Both the position numbers and the translations under genes were made by a program. The notes under the pieces are model-generated. The model was not told the origin of the DNA, ran no database searches, and saw only the letters and a list, made by a program, of their open reading frames with translations. From Crossaster papposus (lineage: Eukaryota; Echinodermata; Asteroidea; Velatida; Solasteridae): a stretch of DNA of 64,000 nucleotides. Positions 32,800 through 40,972 of this stretch are shown one piece after another. The stretch spans positions 1-64,000 of the forward strand of contig JBAIAA010000022.1 of assembly GCA_037893245.1 (NCBI GenBank), given 5' to 3'. Position 1 is the stretch's first letter; each line of letters starts with the position of its first letter.

Positions 32800-33792
32800 T
32801 TTAGGAGGTAACTCAGTGTCCGGAGGCACAACCTGAAGCTCTTGACTAACGAAACTTCGACGGGGACCTTTCTTGAGATAGTAAAGAGTGGGCTGGTTGT
32901 CTACTTTGATCGAGCGATCCAACCCAAAAACCTCGAGACTCCAAATAGGATCGGTCGCTCGCCTGCGTTCTCCTCCCTCTAACTCCCCGGGTGCGTAAAG
33001 ATATCTAAAAATATCGCCGTTTCTCACCAACTCTTTTTCTACCTCCGAGGGAGAAGAACTGATTTGACGAACTTGCGTTTCTTGCATCGCTAGCTTGGGA
33101 GTGAGTGGCTCGTAGTCTTCCGTCGTTATCAATCTGGTGGTTTCGTTGTTTAACGCCTTAATCACGTCGGGCAATCGTTTAACCCAGAGTCTACTCCTCT
33201 CCGTCGGATTAACAATCTCTGCAGCGTATTGATGGCCGAACAATCTCTCCGCCAAAGTCCTGTTAAATCTTTCGACCACTGCCTGCGCTCTGTGGTTACC
33301 CGGTTCTCCCACTTGTATCGTGACTTGTTTCTCCTCCAGTTGCTTTTTAAAAGCACCGTGAAATTCTTTACCCGCGTCTACTTTTAACAGCTTGGGCCAA
33401 GTCAAAGGTGACCTAGCGTAAACTCGAGCTAAAGCGTCGGCCACTTGGGTACTCGTCTTGTTGGTCAAAGGTTCGGCCTCTTTAAAACGCGTGGCTACGT
33501 CTACGACCGTCATAGCGTACTTGTATTCTTTTTTACCGACTTTATCGTAAGGTAAAAATAACAAGTCTATCTGATGCATTTCGTTTGGCACAGCCATGGA
33601 CTTGTTTAAACTCGTAGGCCTGCTTATATGCGTAGGAGGTGGTAAATAAATTTGCCACAACGCTTGTTTTCTTAACCAATTTCTGGTTTCTTCTTTGGAC
33701 GCGCCCGTTTTTTTAGCTAATTTTACAACCGCACCTTCACCCTTCCAATAACCGGCGGGGCTGTAATACACTTTTTTAAACTTTGTTTCCAT
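32797..33792 (-). CDS. int: Retroviral-type (rve) integrase
   Basis: The 331-aa protein inserts the linear element into chromosomal DNA and makes the 6-bp target duplication. The catalytic DDE triad is visible: Asp in HQIDLLFLPYD (about 94), Asp in LLKVDAGKEFHG (about 158) and Glu in AVVERFNRTLAE (about 193). The N-terminus is short, with KKTGASKEETRNWLRKQ resembling a helix-turn-helix. The C-terminus (YYLKKGPRRSFVSQELQVVP) is the SH3/chromo-like DNA-binding end typical of Polinton integrases. The ATG follows GTTAAGTTAA. Intact. Confidence 0.93.
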   Translation of the reverse strand: METKFKKVYYSPAGYWKGEGAVVKLAKKTGASKEETRNWLRKQALWQIYLPPPTHISRPTSLNKSMAVPNEMHQIDLLFLPYDKVGKKEYKYAMTVVDVATRFKEAEPLTNKTSTQVADALARVYARSPLTWPKLLKVDAGKEFHGAFKKQLEEKQVTIQVGEPGNHRAQAVVERFNRTLAERLFGHQYAAEIVNPTERSRLWVKRLPDVIKALNNETTRLITTEDYEPLTPKLAMQETQVRQISSSPSEVEKELVRNGDIFRYLYAPGELEGGERRRATDPIWSLEVFGLDRSIKVDNQPTLYYLKKGPRRSFVSQELQVVPPDTELPPK

Positions 33793-33801
33793 TTAACTTA
33801 A

Positions 33802-34230
33802 CTAAACAAACTTATAAACTAAAAAACCTACCAACGCAGTTCCTCCCAAAACAAACACCAACTCGCCGGTCTTTTGATCTTCGCTAGGTGCGTAAAAATC
33901 AGACAGAGTGGGCTCATGCTGCAGGCCCACGGGTACTTGTGCGTTTGAGCGAGTAACCGAGTTGTATTCTCTGAGAGCCTCGTCTATACTTTCAAAAGTC
34001 CTTTGAGCCTTTGCTTGTTTTTTGAGTCGATCGTTTAACCAATCGAGATACTTTGTCCTCGCTCTTTCCCAATTGTTTTTTGCCGTTGCCAGTTTTTCTA
34101 AAGCCAAGTCGTGTCTCTTGCGCTCTTCGTCTTGTTTTTGTTGTTTCATGCTCGAAAATAAAAAGTTGGATCCCGTGAAAGCTAAAGCGTTAACTATTGC
34201 GCCTCCGATCATCATAGCGATGCTAGCCAT
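33802..34230 (-). CDS. Core Polinton membrane/coiled-coil protein, 142 aa
   Basis: A hydrophobic N-terminus (MASIAMMIGGAIVNALAF) is followed by a charged coiled coil (about residues 30-90), a linker with EPTLSDFYAPS, and a C-terminal membrane helix (VFVLGGTALVGFLVYKF). Similar proteins recur in Polintons in this position. I infer a virion or assembly membrane role; no enzymatic motif is seen. The start is 33 bp from a divergent start at 34264, so the two probably share a promoter. Confidence 0.75.
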   Translation of the reverse strand: MASIAMMIGGAIVNALAFTGSNFLFSSMKQQKQDEERKRHDLALEKLATAKNNWERARTKYLDWLNDRLKKQAKAQRTFESIDEALREYNSVTRSNAQVPVGLQHEPTLSDFYAPSEDQKTGELVFVLGGTALVGFLVYKFV

Positions 34231-34263
34231 TTTTAAAAAGAAACAAAAAAAAATACTATAAAA
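34231..34263. promoter_or_regulatory. 33-bp bidirectional promoter
   Basis: This is the only space between two divergent ATGs. It contains TACTATAAAA directly before the right-hand ATG and CTTTTTAAAA before the left-hand one. The same TACTATAAAAA motif precedes the capsid start at 40234. Confidence 0.5.
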
Positions 34264-35607
34264 ATGGACTTAGATTTCAAGAGTCTAGAAGTAGTAGTTA
34301 ACTCGGTTGGCCGCAGTTTTTTTATGGCTACTTTTCCAGATCTACTCGCCGACTATAAGTTACCCGTCGTTAAAACGGACGAGGTAATAAACAGATGGAA
34401 AACACAACCGATGACGTTTTATCAAAATCAACTTAATTTTGCCATTTGGTGTAGTACCACCGGCGCTGGTTTAGGGTGGGATCTTATTAATTCTATCGAT
34501 CCTCTGACGAGCGCCATATACAGATTTCACGTTTATTTTACCGTTAGAAAAATATTAGAGTTTCTCAAATGCCCTATTTTAAACGATAACGTATTTAATG
34601 CCGTAGACAACAACGTAGATCACGGGGCTTATATCGACGCGTGTAGATTTTATTCTACGGATCCTAAAAATACTTGGATACAGACGGTAGATCTCTACTC
34701 GGGTGGATTGGGGCAGGCTTATGCTTGGGGTAAACCTTTGGGAGATTACGATACCACGGACTTGGGGATTAGTTACGGTAAATACGCGGGAGGAACTAAA
34801 ATGGGGTTTGGCCCCTCAGATCCTCCAGGAGGATCTGGACGTTACAGCTCTCAAACGGTGACAAATTTGACGCAAGACGACGCCGTTGGCTCTGCGTGGA
34901 AACGTTTTATAAACCCCGCCACTCACTTTACCGACGTCGGAATACAAAAAATAAACGAATCTATCAGGGCGTATGTTTACGCTCTGCTGGGAGCCCAGGC
35001 TCAAACAAAAACTAGTATTTTAACTCCGGGCACGGGTTTGGACGCCCAAACCCAGTTTGTTAATATCGTAGAAGGTTTGATTGCAACTCCGACCGATCTG
35101 GAAGAATCTATAACCCAATTTCAAGATTCGCTGCAATACGCCAGGAGTTCGTTAAACTTTGTGTTGGCAAAAGGATTATATCTCGTGCCTTCGAACATGC
35201 AATTGAGGGTCGGAACCCACGAAGGATATAACAACAATATACAGATTGCGACCGCTGAGTTGGCGTTGGGATTAAACTCAAAGATAAACTCAAACGTACC
35301 CGCGCCTCTAACCGTTGACCCACCCGCGCCACCACCCACGCCCGCACCCACGCCCGCACCCTTCCCTCCCTCACCAACACCCACGCCCGCACCCACACCT
35401 CAAACTGTTGACCCACCCGCACCCACGCCAACACCAACGCCACCACCCACACCCTTCCCTCCCTCACCAACACCAACGCCACCACCCGAGCCTTCTTTTC
35501 CCGAAGAAAACGTTCAGAGAGATCCTCACGAGTACGAAAAAACTTCGCTGATTGTCGGTACTTTAGCCATAGCAGGTATAGGATACCTGCTTTTAGACTT
35601 GTGGTAA
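34264..35607 (+). CDS. Core Polinton structural-module protein, 447 aa
   Basis: The N-terminal ~330 residues match a protein found widely in Polintons, with QLNFAIWCSTTGAGLGWD (about 57-75), YRFHVYFTVRKILEF (about 91-105), INESIRAYVYALLGAQAQTK (about 232-250) and GLYLVPSNMQLRVGTHEGYNN (about 310-330, part). A long Pro-rich (PTP/PAP) stalk follows (about residues 350-410), then an acidic segment and a C-terminal membrane helix (LIVGTLAIAGIGYLLLDLW). A virion surface or entry-related role is inferred from stalk plus anchor. The Pro-rich DNA is a tandem repeat and its minus-strand frames are artefacts. Confidence 0.8.
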   Translation: MDLDFKSLEVVVNSVGRSFFMATFPDLLADYKLPVVKTDEVINRWKTQPMTFYQNQLNFAIWCSTTGAGLGWDLINSIDPLTSAIYRFHVYFTVRKILEFLKCPILNDNVFNAVDNNVDHGAYIDACRFYSTDPKNTWIQTVDLYSGGLGQAYAWGKPLGDYDTTDLGISYGKYAGGTKMGFGPSDPPGGSGRYSSQTVTNLTQDDAVGSAWKRFINPATHFTDVGIQKINESIRAYVYALLGAQAQTKTSILTPGTGLDAQTQFVNIVEGLIATPTDLEESITQFQDSLQYARSSLNFVLAKGLYLVPSNMQLRVGTHEGYNNNIQIATAELALGLNSKINSNVPAPLTVDPPAPPPTPAPTPAPFPPSPTPTPAPTPQTVDPPAPTPTPTPPPTPFPPSPTPTPPPEPSFPEENVQRDPHEYEKTSLIVGTLAIAGIGYLLLDLW

Positions 35608-35649
35608 AAAAAAAAAGCCTTCTATTTTGCTAGAAGGCTTTTTTTTTTA
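35606..35649. terminator. Bidirectional hairpin terminator between convergent genes
   Basis: AGCCTTCTA-TTTTGC-TAGAAGGCT, a perfect 9-bp stem, is flanked by A11 on the left and T10 on the right, so it looks like a terminator in either direction. It sits exactly between the stop at 35607 (+) and the stop at 35647 (-). Confidence 0.7.
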
Positions 35650-36015
35650 GAGGCGCTTTTGTAAATAAACAAAAATTAAAGTTCCGACTCCCACTATAAG
35701 GGTCCACACGTGTTCTCCCAACCATCCGACGGTTTTGCTCAATACGTTAAATATCCAACTCGCTATACCGCCTAAAATTCCGGGCAAGGCGTCGAGCAGC
35801 TTGGAGCCTAGTTTAGCGAGCACGTTTGACAGATGTTTTAGTTGCGACTGTATCCATTCTTTTACGTTGGTGGTGTTAGACGGTGGTGCAGGCGGTGCAG
35901 GCACAGGTGCGAGCGCCGGCGCACCGGCAGACAAAACGCTCTTTACTATCAAACCGATAGCCAAACTGAACGCCGTCAAAATAGCCGTTATGGTCACGCC
36001 TTGTTCTCTAAACAA
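35647..36015 (-). pseudogene. C-terminal part of an interrupted Polinton membrane protein
   Basis: The 122-codon open frame has no ATG at its start. It carries a hydrophobic segment (ITAILTAFSLAIGLIVKS), an Ala/Pro linker, and two amphipathic or hydrophobic helices (LDALPGILGGIASWIFNVL; VWTLIVGVGTLIFVYL). In related Polintons, to my recollection, this region continues directly from the coiled-coil protein encoded here by 35994-36836. A five-base A-run (plus-strand T-run 36024-36028) is the likely site of a one-base change or of -1 ribosomal slippage. Confidence 0.55.
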
Positions 36016-36836
36016 CGTTCTAATTTTTCTCCCAAGGTCTCGTCGCTATCTAAAATCCTCGTAATCGTTTCTTTTAACCGACTCATCTGACGTTTTTTTG
36101 CGTTGATAGACGCGGCTTCTAATCTAGCCGATTTTTCCAACCTTAAGTCTTCTAATCTCTCTCTCATTTCTGCCGTGGAACCGTCGGCGAGTGCCGCTTC
36201 GGTTGAGACTATCTCATCTTTGACTTGTCTGAGGCGCGCTAAATTTAGTTCTAAGCTGCCTCTCGTAGTTTGAAGGGCTTTGTTTAAACCCAAGATCTCT
36301 CTCATGGGTAAGCCAGTTTCTTGGATAAAACTGGTTTCTTGTTCAAAAGTTTCGAAAATTTCGCTTAAATCGTCGGCCGCTTCTGGAAGATCTTGTATCG
36401 GGATAGACTCCGTATTTTCTTCAAGTAGTTTTTTTTGTTTTTTACTAAATGGATTTACTTTATAATCTTTAAAACCTAATTCATTTCTAATAAAATCTAC
36501 ACCAGAATTTTTTTCGATGTAACTTATTGTTAAAAATCTATCGGGTTTACCTTCCATCGATAATCTTACTTCCCCGTCATCGGTTTTAAAATATAACGTG
36601 TTATCTTTTACTAAGAATTTTTCCCATTGCGGAATCATATCACTTCGTCCGTGACGTTCGTAGAATCTTTCGACTCTTGGATTATTAATAAACACACGTC
36701 TCCCTTTTTCTAAAGCATCATCTTCACGGGCTGGATCTAACGCTGCCATGTTGTCTTCCAATTCTAGATTGTCCTCTTCTACCTCGTCTTCTTCCTCGTA
36801 GTCTTCTACAGGTTCAAAATCTCCACCTTCAGCCAT
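35994..36836 (-). CDS. Polinton coiled-coil protein, 280 aa (probably shortened)
   Basis: The acidic N-terminus (VEDYEEEDEVEEDN) is followed by a globular part with INNPRVERFYERHG and a WEKFLVKDNTLYFKTDDGEVRL strand-rich segment, then a long coiled coil (about residues 175-270). The last residues after the LGEK segment look out of frame compared with the family, and the following membrane part lies in the next frame (35647-36015). The ATG follows TTTATATAA (TATAAATG). Role unknown; a tegument- or scaffold-like virion component is an inference. Confidence 0.65.
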   Translation of the reverse strand: MAEGGDFEPVEDYEEEDEVEEDNLELEDNMAALDPAREDDALEKGRRVFINNPRVERFYERHGRSDMIPQWEKFLVKDNTLYFKTDDGEVRLSMEGKPDRFLTISYIEKNSGVDFIRNELGFKDYKVNPFSKKQKKLLEENTESIPIQDLPEAADDLSEIFETFEQETSFIQETGLPMREILGLNKALQTTRGSLELNLARLRQVKDEIVSTEAALADGSTAEMRERLEDLRLEKSARLEAASINAKKRQMSRLKETITRILDSDETLGEKLERCLENKA

Positions 36837-36849
36837 TTATATAAACAAA

Positions 36850-37080
36850 TTAAAGTTTTAAAATATTTGGTGGAAGTATATTTTGCGATACCAGCCAGGT
36901 TTTTACGTACATCGATCCGCTTATCATAGCCGTTAGTTTCGCTATATCTTCCAAGCTCAACTTGTCGAGATCGGCCGGTTTGATCTTCAAAAGTTTTTTA
37001 CTAAACATGCTAAATCCCACGCTTAACATAGAGATGATAGCGGCGTGATAGAGATTGTTGACGATGCTATTAGTATCCAT
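36850..37080 (-). CDS. Small core Polinton membrane protein, 76 aa
   Basis: Two predicted membrane or hydrophobic helices (AAIISMLSVGFSMFSKKLL and IAKLTAMISGSMYVKTWLV) flank a KIKPADLDKLSLED segment. Small proteins of this pattern are common in Polintons between capsid-module genes. The ATG lies in TTTAATAAATGG. Function unknown; virion membrane or assembly role inferred. Confidence 0.65.
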   Translation of the reverse strand: MDTNSIVNNLYHAAIISMLSVGFSMFSKKLLKIKPADLDKLSLEDIAKLTAMISGSMYVKTWLVSQNILPPNILKL

Positions 37081-37109
37081 TTATTAAAGCTTTATATTGT
37101 TTTTATTTT

Positions 37110-37481
37110 TTATTCCATTTCTACACAATTTGAAGGTGTAGAAGAAGGAGTCTCTGGCTGAAGAGGGCTCTCTTGGGCTGGCTGAGGTTTTGGTGGTGAG
37201 GGTACTTTTTGGCTCCATATATAGAGTCCTCCTAAAACTACAACAACCACCAGCGACGTCCAAAAGCATGTCCCAACTGCCGCGTACGAAGAAGGAGGAG
37301 TAGTTTTTACGTCTATATTTTGCATCTTGACAATTTGTTCTTTTCTCTTTTTGTTGTGTTCCGCTAATGCCTTGCCTTGTTTTACTCTATCGGGATTTTT
37401 AGTTTTAGTCGTCACCGTCTGTATTTTTGAGACTTTTAGAGTCTCTGGTTGAAGAGGGTTTGAGCTCTCTGGTTGACTCAT
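37110..37481 (-). CDS. Polinton single-pass membrane protein, 123 aa
   Basis: The N-terminal half carries the TKTKNPDRVKQGKALAEHNK basic segment, a pattern I recall from Polinton proteins. It is followed by one membrane helix (about residues 74-91, FWTSLVVVVVLGGLYIWS) and a Pro/Gln/Ser-rich tail. Its start overlaps the end of the upstream gene (37405-37959) by 77 bp in another frame. Confidence 0.65.
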   Translation of the reverse strand: MSQPESSNPLQPETLKVSKIQTVTTKTKNPDRVKQGKALAEHNKKRKEQIVKMQNIDVKTTPPSSYAAVGTCFWTSLVVVVVLGGLYIWSQKVPSPPKPQPAQESPLQPETPSSTPSNCVEME

Positions 37482-37959
37482 CTTTTATTATAGGTACACA
37501 ATTATTTTTGTTAATAACTAAATGTTTAGATGTTATCAAGACACCTACTAACGGCGACAACCAAACGCCGTAGTTGTAATAAACTTCACAGAGTAGGCTG
37601 GCTATCGAGCTAGATATAACGGGATCTTCCTCTAGATCTTTGGTGAGTGTGTCTTCCGAGTCTACTCGTAGACTGACACCTAGGGGTTTGATCATAGGTA
37701 GACTCGCGCCTAAAACTCTCGAGTAAATCCCCAGCATGCAGTTACCCAAACTAGTAATCATTTCTTTACCTAGTCGAGCCTCGTAATGGTTGTACATTTT
37801 TTCTTGTTTGTTCGCGTCTAGGTTTTCTATATCTCCCTGGCTAAATTCTTTACCCAAATACTTTTTAGAATCACCAGCTGATACTACGCCCAACAGTCTA
37901 GTTTTATGTTTTTCCGTTTGCGGCGCCGGTGTGCTCAAGTCTAAAGTAGACAGCTCCAT
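37405..37959 (-). CDS. Polinton conserved protein, about 184 aa
   Basis: The start is placed at 37959 (MELSTLDLS), directly after TCTTATAAAA. An ATG at 38067 would add 36 residues including a hydrophobic segment and cannot be excluded. The body has YNHYEARLGKEMITSLGNCM, LGASLPMIKPLGVSL and DLEEDPVISSSIASLLCEVYYNYG segments, then a hydrophobic stretch (GVWLSPLVGVLITSKHLV). No catalytic motif is visible and I do not know its role. The tail overlaps the next gene by 77 bp. Confidence 0.6.
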   Translation of the reverse strand: MELSTLDLSTPAPQTEKHKTRLLGVVSAGDSKKYLGKEFSQGDIENLDANKQEKMYNHYEARLGKEMITSLGNCMLGIYSRVLGASLPMIKPLGVSLRVDSEDTLTKDLEEDPVISSSIASLLCEVYYNYGVWLSPLVGVLITSKHLVINKNNCVPIIKDESTRELKPSSTRDSKSLKNTDGDD

Positions 37960-38074
37960 TTTTATAAGACTATATAATTTATTTTTTAGAGCAAAATATT
38001 CGTAAGATAAAATACACAAGGTCGACGCTATAATAAATTTGAGCGAAAGATCGATCAGCACGAACATTTAATAT

Positions 38075-38310
38075 AGCGAGATAAACTAGTTGCAACTAGC
38101 TGTTCAACTAGCTGTTCAACAAAACCTCAACAAAACCCAACTAGCTGGCAAGTACTTATCAACTAGCTGTTCAACAAAACCCAACTAGCTGTTCAACAAA
38201 ACCTCAACAAAACCCAACTAGCTGTTCAACAAAACCTCAACAAAACCCCAACAAAACACAACTAGCTGTTCAACAAAACCTTAACAAACCGCAACTAGGT
38301 TACAACTAGC
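38075..38310. repeat. CAACTAGCTGTTCAACAAAACC minisatellite
   Basis: Units mixing CAACTAGCTGTT and CAACAAAACCT are repeated about seven to nine times with variable spacing. It lies between the end of the ATPase gene and the start of the neighbouring gene block. It is the only long non-coding stretch inside the capsid module. Confidence 0.75.
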
Positions 38311-38926
38311 TACTCAAGTACCATTTAGTCGGAGGATCCGTATATAAAATCAATTTACTATAGGGAGTGTCTTTGAGATATTGTTTTATGTCTTGTCTTT
38401 TATTATCCGGCACCACATCATTTTCGTCGAGGCAATTATCAAAACTTTTTTTGTCTTTGCAATAAAAAATAGCCACCCATTGAGTCTGTTCGCGATAATC
38501 TTTTAAAACGGTGTTATATTTTTGAGTCAATAACCAACAGCTGTGGTTATCGTGTCTACCGCTAAAGGCTAATTTAGATAACATGCACACACTACTACCG
38601 CCTCTAGAACCCTTTCGATATTTCATAGCTTGATAAGCGCTGCAGTCGTCGATTAAAAACAAAGTGTGCAATCCTTTAAATTTCGTTCTGTAAAAGTCTA
38701 TGGCTTCGTTCATGCTCATATTTTCGACGTCGGGGTCGCACGCGTAAACGTTGGGGTCGTTAAAAAACCAAGGTCTCTCGTGATACGTTTTGTTGTTTGA
38801 CAGAGTCGGACATATGATCACCAAGTATTCAAATTTGTTGGCATATTCGTTTTCTAGCAAGTCTAACGCAAACTTTGTTTTACCAGAGTTTGTCCTTCCA
38901 CATATTAAAGCGCAGTGCGGCGTCAT
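38306..38926 (-). CDS. atp: FtsK/HerA-superfamily (A32-like) DNA-packaging ATPase
   Basis: The 206-aa protein is expected to drive DNA into preformed capsids. Walker A GRTNSGKT lies at about 10-17, Walker B TLFLIDDC at about 88-95, and a LLTQKYN segment (about 139-145) matches the sensor/arginine region of A32-like ATPases. Its length fits Polinton homologues. The ATG follows CTATATAAAAAAG. Intact and transcribed with the capsid gene upstream. Confidence 0.92.
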   Translation of the reverse strand: MTPHCALICGRTNSGKTKFALDLLENEYANKFEYLVIICPTLSNNKTYHERPWFFNDPNVYACDPDVENMSMNEAIDFYRTKFKGLHTLFLIDDCSAYQAMKYRKGSRGGSSVCMLSKLAFSGRHDNHSCWLLTQKYNTVLKDYREQTQWVAIFYCKDKKSFDNCLDENDVVPDNKRQDIKQYLKDTPYSKLILYTDPPTKWYLSS

Positions 38927-38965
38927 CTTTTTTATATAGACTAGTTTTTTATATAGGCGAGTTTT

Positions 38966-40234
38966 TTAAAAGTTAACGCTGCTCAAGCGACCTCCTTGGA
39001 TGTTAAGTTGCGCGTCCATCACCAAAAAGACATAACACTTTAGAGCGCCCGCGGTTTGAGCTTCGCGTTCCATCAATATAGAGATTCCCCCGCTTATATC
39101 GCCGATTTGTTTACCCGATCCGTGATTTTTGTTGTCGTCCGTCGATCTCATATCCAACCAAAGTCCGTATCTTCTTAAAAAATAATCACCGATATCCATT
39201 CCCGTTAACCCTAAATCTTTACATATACCAGCCCCTAGCTCGGTGGATGAGTCTCCAAAGAACTTGTTGATTTCTTCCCATTGTTGATAGCTCTTGAGAC
39301 CCGAACTGTAGAGTTGATTAGGTTTTCCTTCTATCGTCACGCTAACTTTGTCTATCTTTGGGTTATAAAATAGTTCAGGGGTTTTTGTAGTCGCTTCTTT
39401 AAACAAAAACAGTATACCCTTGAGGCTTTTAACCGCCACGTTTAAATTAAAGTTCCAAACGGTGTCCGATTTATCGATAGATCTTACTTCGTGTCTCTGA
39501 ATCCTTTCAAACAAAAACTGCGTCTTGTCGAGACATTTTTGAGCTAAGATTTGAGCCAAGTGCTTGTTGGCAACGATCTCATATTCTAGCGCCAAGTTAG
39601 AGATGCTATAACTCGCTGCGGCGTCGGTAGAATTTACGACTTTGGAGTACTCGTTAAAAGTAAGTTCGTAAGACAGTTGGTCGTTCAGAGCGGATGGATA
39701 AAACGGTTGATGATCTGTGAGCATTTCAAAGTCTAGAGGAATACAAAATCTGTTTCCAAGGGCATCCGCTATCGCTTTGTCTTTCCCACTGTTGTCACCG
39801 GCAACCGCGTTACCGGTACCCACACGCAGGCTCGATATGTTGGCAATCTCGTTTCCGGTGTAGTGATCTCTGATACCTTTGGGCAACCAAAGATCTTTAA
39901 AAATGTTATAAACGTCGGCGTCGGTCAAGTTTACGATCTCCCGGCCGCCGATACATATTCTTATTTGTTTTACGAGATTTCGTCCTAGATTTTTAAACAG
40001 ACTTCGATTGGCGTCGTCGTCCGAGGTTAGATCGATATTAAAAGCTAGTTTTGCCGAACCGGGGACGATCACGTCGTCAGAGCTCAACGACGGAAACTTG
40101 ACTATTAATTTGTCGTTCGCGTCGATCGTGCTAGGATTGTGAGTTACGACGACAGTCTGGCGGTTGCCTTTTATACCCCGAGGATTTTTAAGGCGTCTGT
40201 GTGGATTTAGTTTGTTTCCATAAGTCGCGTTCAT
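38966..40234 (-). CDS. mcp: Double-jelly-roll major capsid protein
   Basis: The 422-aa protein should build the hexagonal trimeric capsomers. It has the Polinton capsid N-terminal pattern HNPSTIDANDKLIVKFPSL (about 33-51), VPGSAKLAFNIDL, NLGRNLVKQIRICIGGREI, FKDLWLPKG, then GNRFCIPLDFEML and QLSYELTFNEY in the middle, consistent with two beta-barrels. It ends with a strand-rich VFLVMDAQLNIQGG segment. The ATG follows ACTATAAAAA, and the start is 38 bp from the divergent penton-like gene. Intact. Confidence 0.9.
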   Translation of the reverse strand: MNATYGNKLNPHRRLKNPRGIKGNRQTVVVTHNPSTIDANDKLIVKFPSLSSDDVIVPGSAKLAFNIDLTSDDDANRSLFKNLGRNLVKQIRICIGGREIVNLTDADVYNIFKDLWLPKGIRDHYTGNEIANISSLRVGTGNAVAGDNSGKDKAIADALGNRFCIPLDFEMLTDHQPFYPSALNDQLSYELTFNEYSKVVNSTDAAASYSISNLALEYEIVANKHLAQILAQKCLDKTQFLFERIQRHEVRSIDKSDTVWNFNLNVAVKSLKGILFLFKEATTKTPELFYNPKIDKVSVTIEGKPNQLYSSGLKSYQQWEEINKFFGDSSTELGAGICKDLGLTGMDIGDYFLRRYGLWLDMRSTDDNKNHGSGKQIGDISGGISILMEREAQTAGALKCYVFLVMDAQLNIQGGRLSSVNF

Positions 40235-40272
40235 TTTTTATAGTAACGTTTTATTATTTTATTTTTAAAAAA
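40235..40272. promoter_or_regulatory. 38-bp bidirectional capsid-gene promoter
   Basis: It separates the major capsid and penton-like ATGs. On the minus strand it reads ACTATAAAAA into the capsid ATG; on the plus strand it is T/A-rich and ends TTTTTAAAAAA before the ATG. Confidence 0.5.
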
Positions 40273-40959
40273 ATGCAGTCGCATACATTTGTCATGACCA
40301 AAAAAGAGCAGACTTTTGAGCTACCTCGGTCCATAGATAACGTTGAGGGCAACCGTCGCATTAAGTTAAGCAGCGTTATTTTAGACGTGGGTTTTTATAA
40401 CGTCGAGAAAGCAGAGATAATACGGTATTGGATATCTACTCGGTCTAGTTCCAAAGCAGGTCCGGTCCTTATCACACCCGGTCGATGGAATATTTATTCT
40501 TTTATAGATAGTTTTAAAAAAGATATTAAATCTGTGACCATCACTCCGATAAACGATAAACTATTTTATTTGTCTTTTGTGCCCGATGTTTCAGTAAATA
40601 TAAGACTAACGAGGAATATAACTAAACTTTTAGGTTTAACCAGTTATCTGATCAGAAACGAGGATTTAACTGAATCTTATTTTGGAAGATTTAGGCTAAA
40701 TCTTTACAACACGGTTTTTTTACATTGTGAAGAACTGTCTACGCATTCAAATTTTTTAAACGGAAAGCAAACTAGCCTGTTGGAGAGTATACCTTTATCG
40801 AGCGACCCACAAGATCCAATTTACGTAAAATACGACAATTCTCCGAAAGAGTTAGTAGCCGATAAAATAAACAGCCTCACGTTTTCGTTAAAAAACGGTC
40901 TTGGCGAGGTCTTAGATAATAGAGGTAAAGATATAATTTTAAACGTAAAAATATTTTAG
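40273..40959 (+). CDS. Penton-like minor capsid protein, paralogue 1
   Basis: The protein is 228 aa from the ATG at 40273 (MQSHTFVMTKKEQTFEL); an upstream non-ATG extension is not credible. It is a strand-rich protein of the size of Polinton minor capsid proteins. It has a PRSIDN turn, a WNIYSFIDS segment, an LHCEELSTHSNFLNGKQTS loop, and a closing INSLTFSLKNGLGEVLDNRG strand pair as in proteins that recur next to Polinton capsid genes. Assignment as single-jelly-roll penton is inferred from pattern and position. It is about half identical to the next gene, so the pair arose by tandem duplication. Confidence 0.65.
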   Translation: MQSHTFVMTKKEQTFELPRSIDNVEGNRRIKLSSVILDVGFYNVEKAEIIRYWISTRSSSKAGPVLITPGRWNIYSFIDSFKKDIKSVTITPINDKLFYLSFVPDVSVNIRLTRNITKLLGLTSYLIRNEDLTESYFGRFRLNLYNTVFLHCEELSTHSNFLNGKQTSLLESIPLSSDPQDPIYVKYDNSPKELVADKINSLTFSLKNGLGEVLDNRGKDIILNVKIF

Positions 40960-40972
40960 TTACTTTTGTAAA

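Noticed and set aside
35108..35551. Minus- and plus-strand alternative ORFs rich in Val/Gly/Trp or His/Pro
   Set aside because: They are shadows of the Pro-rich repeat in the 447-aa Polinton gene.
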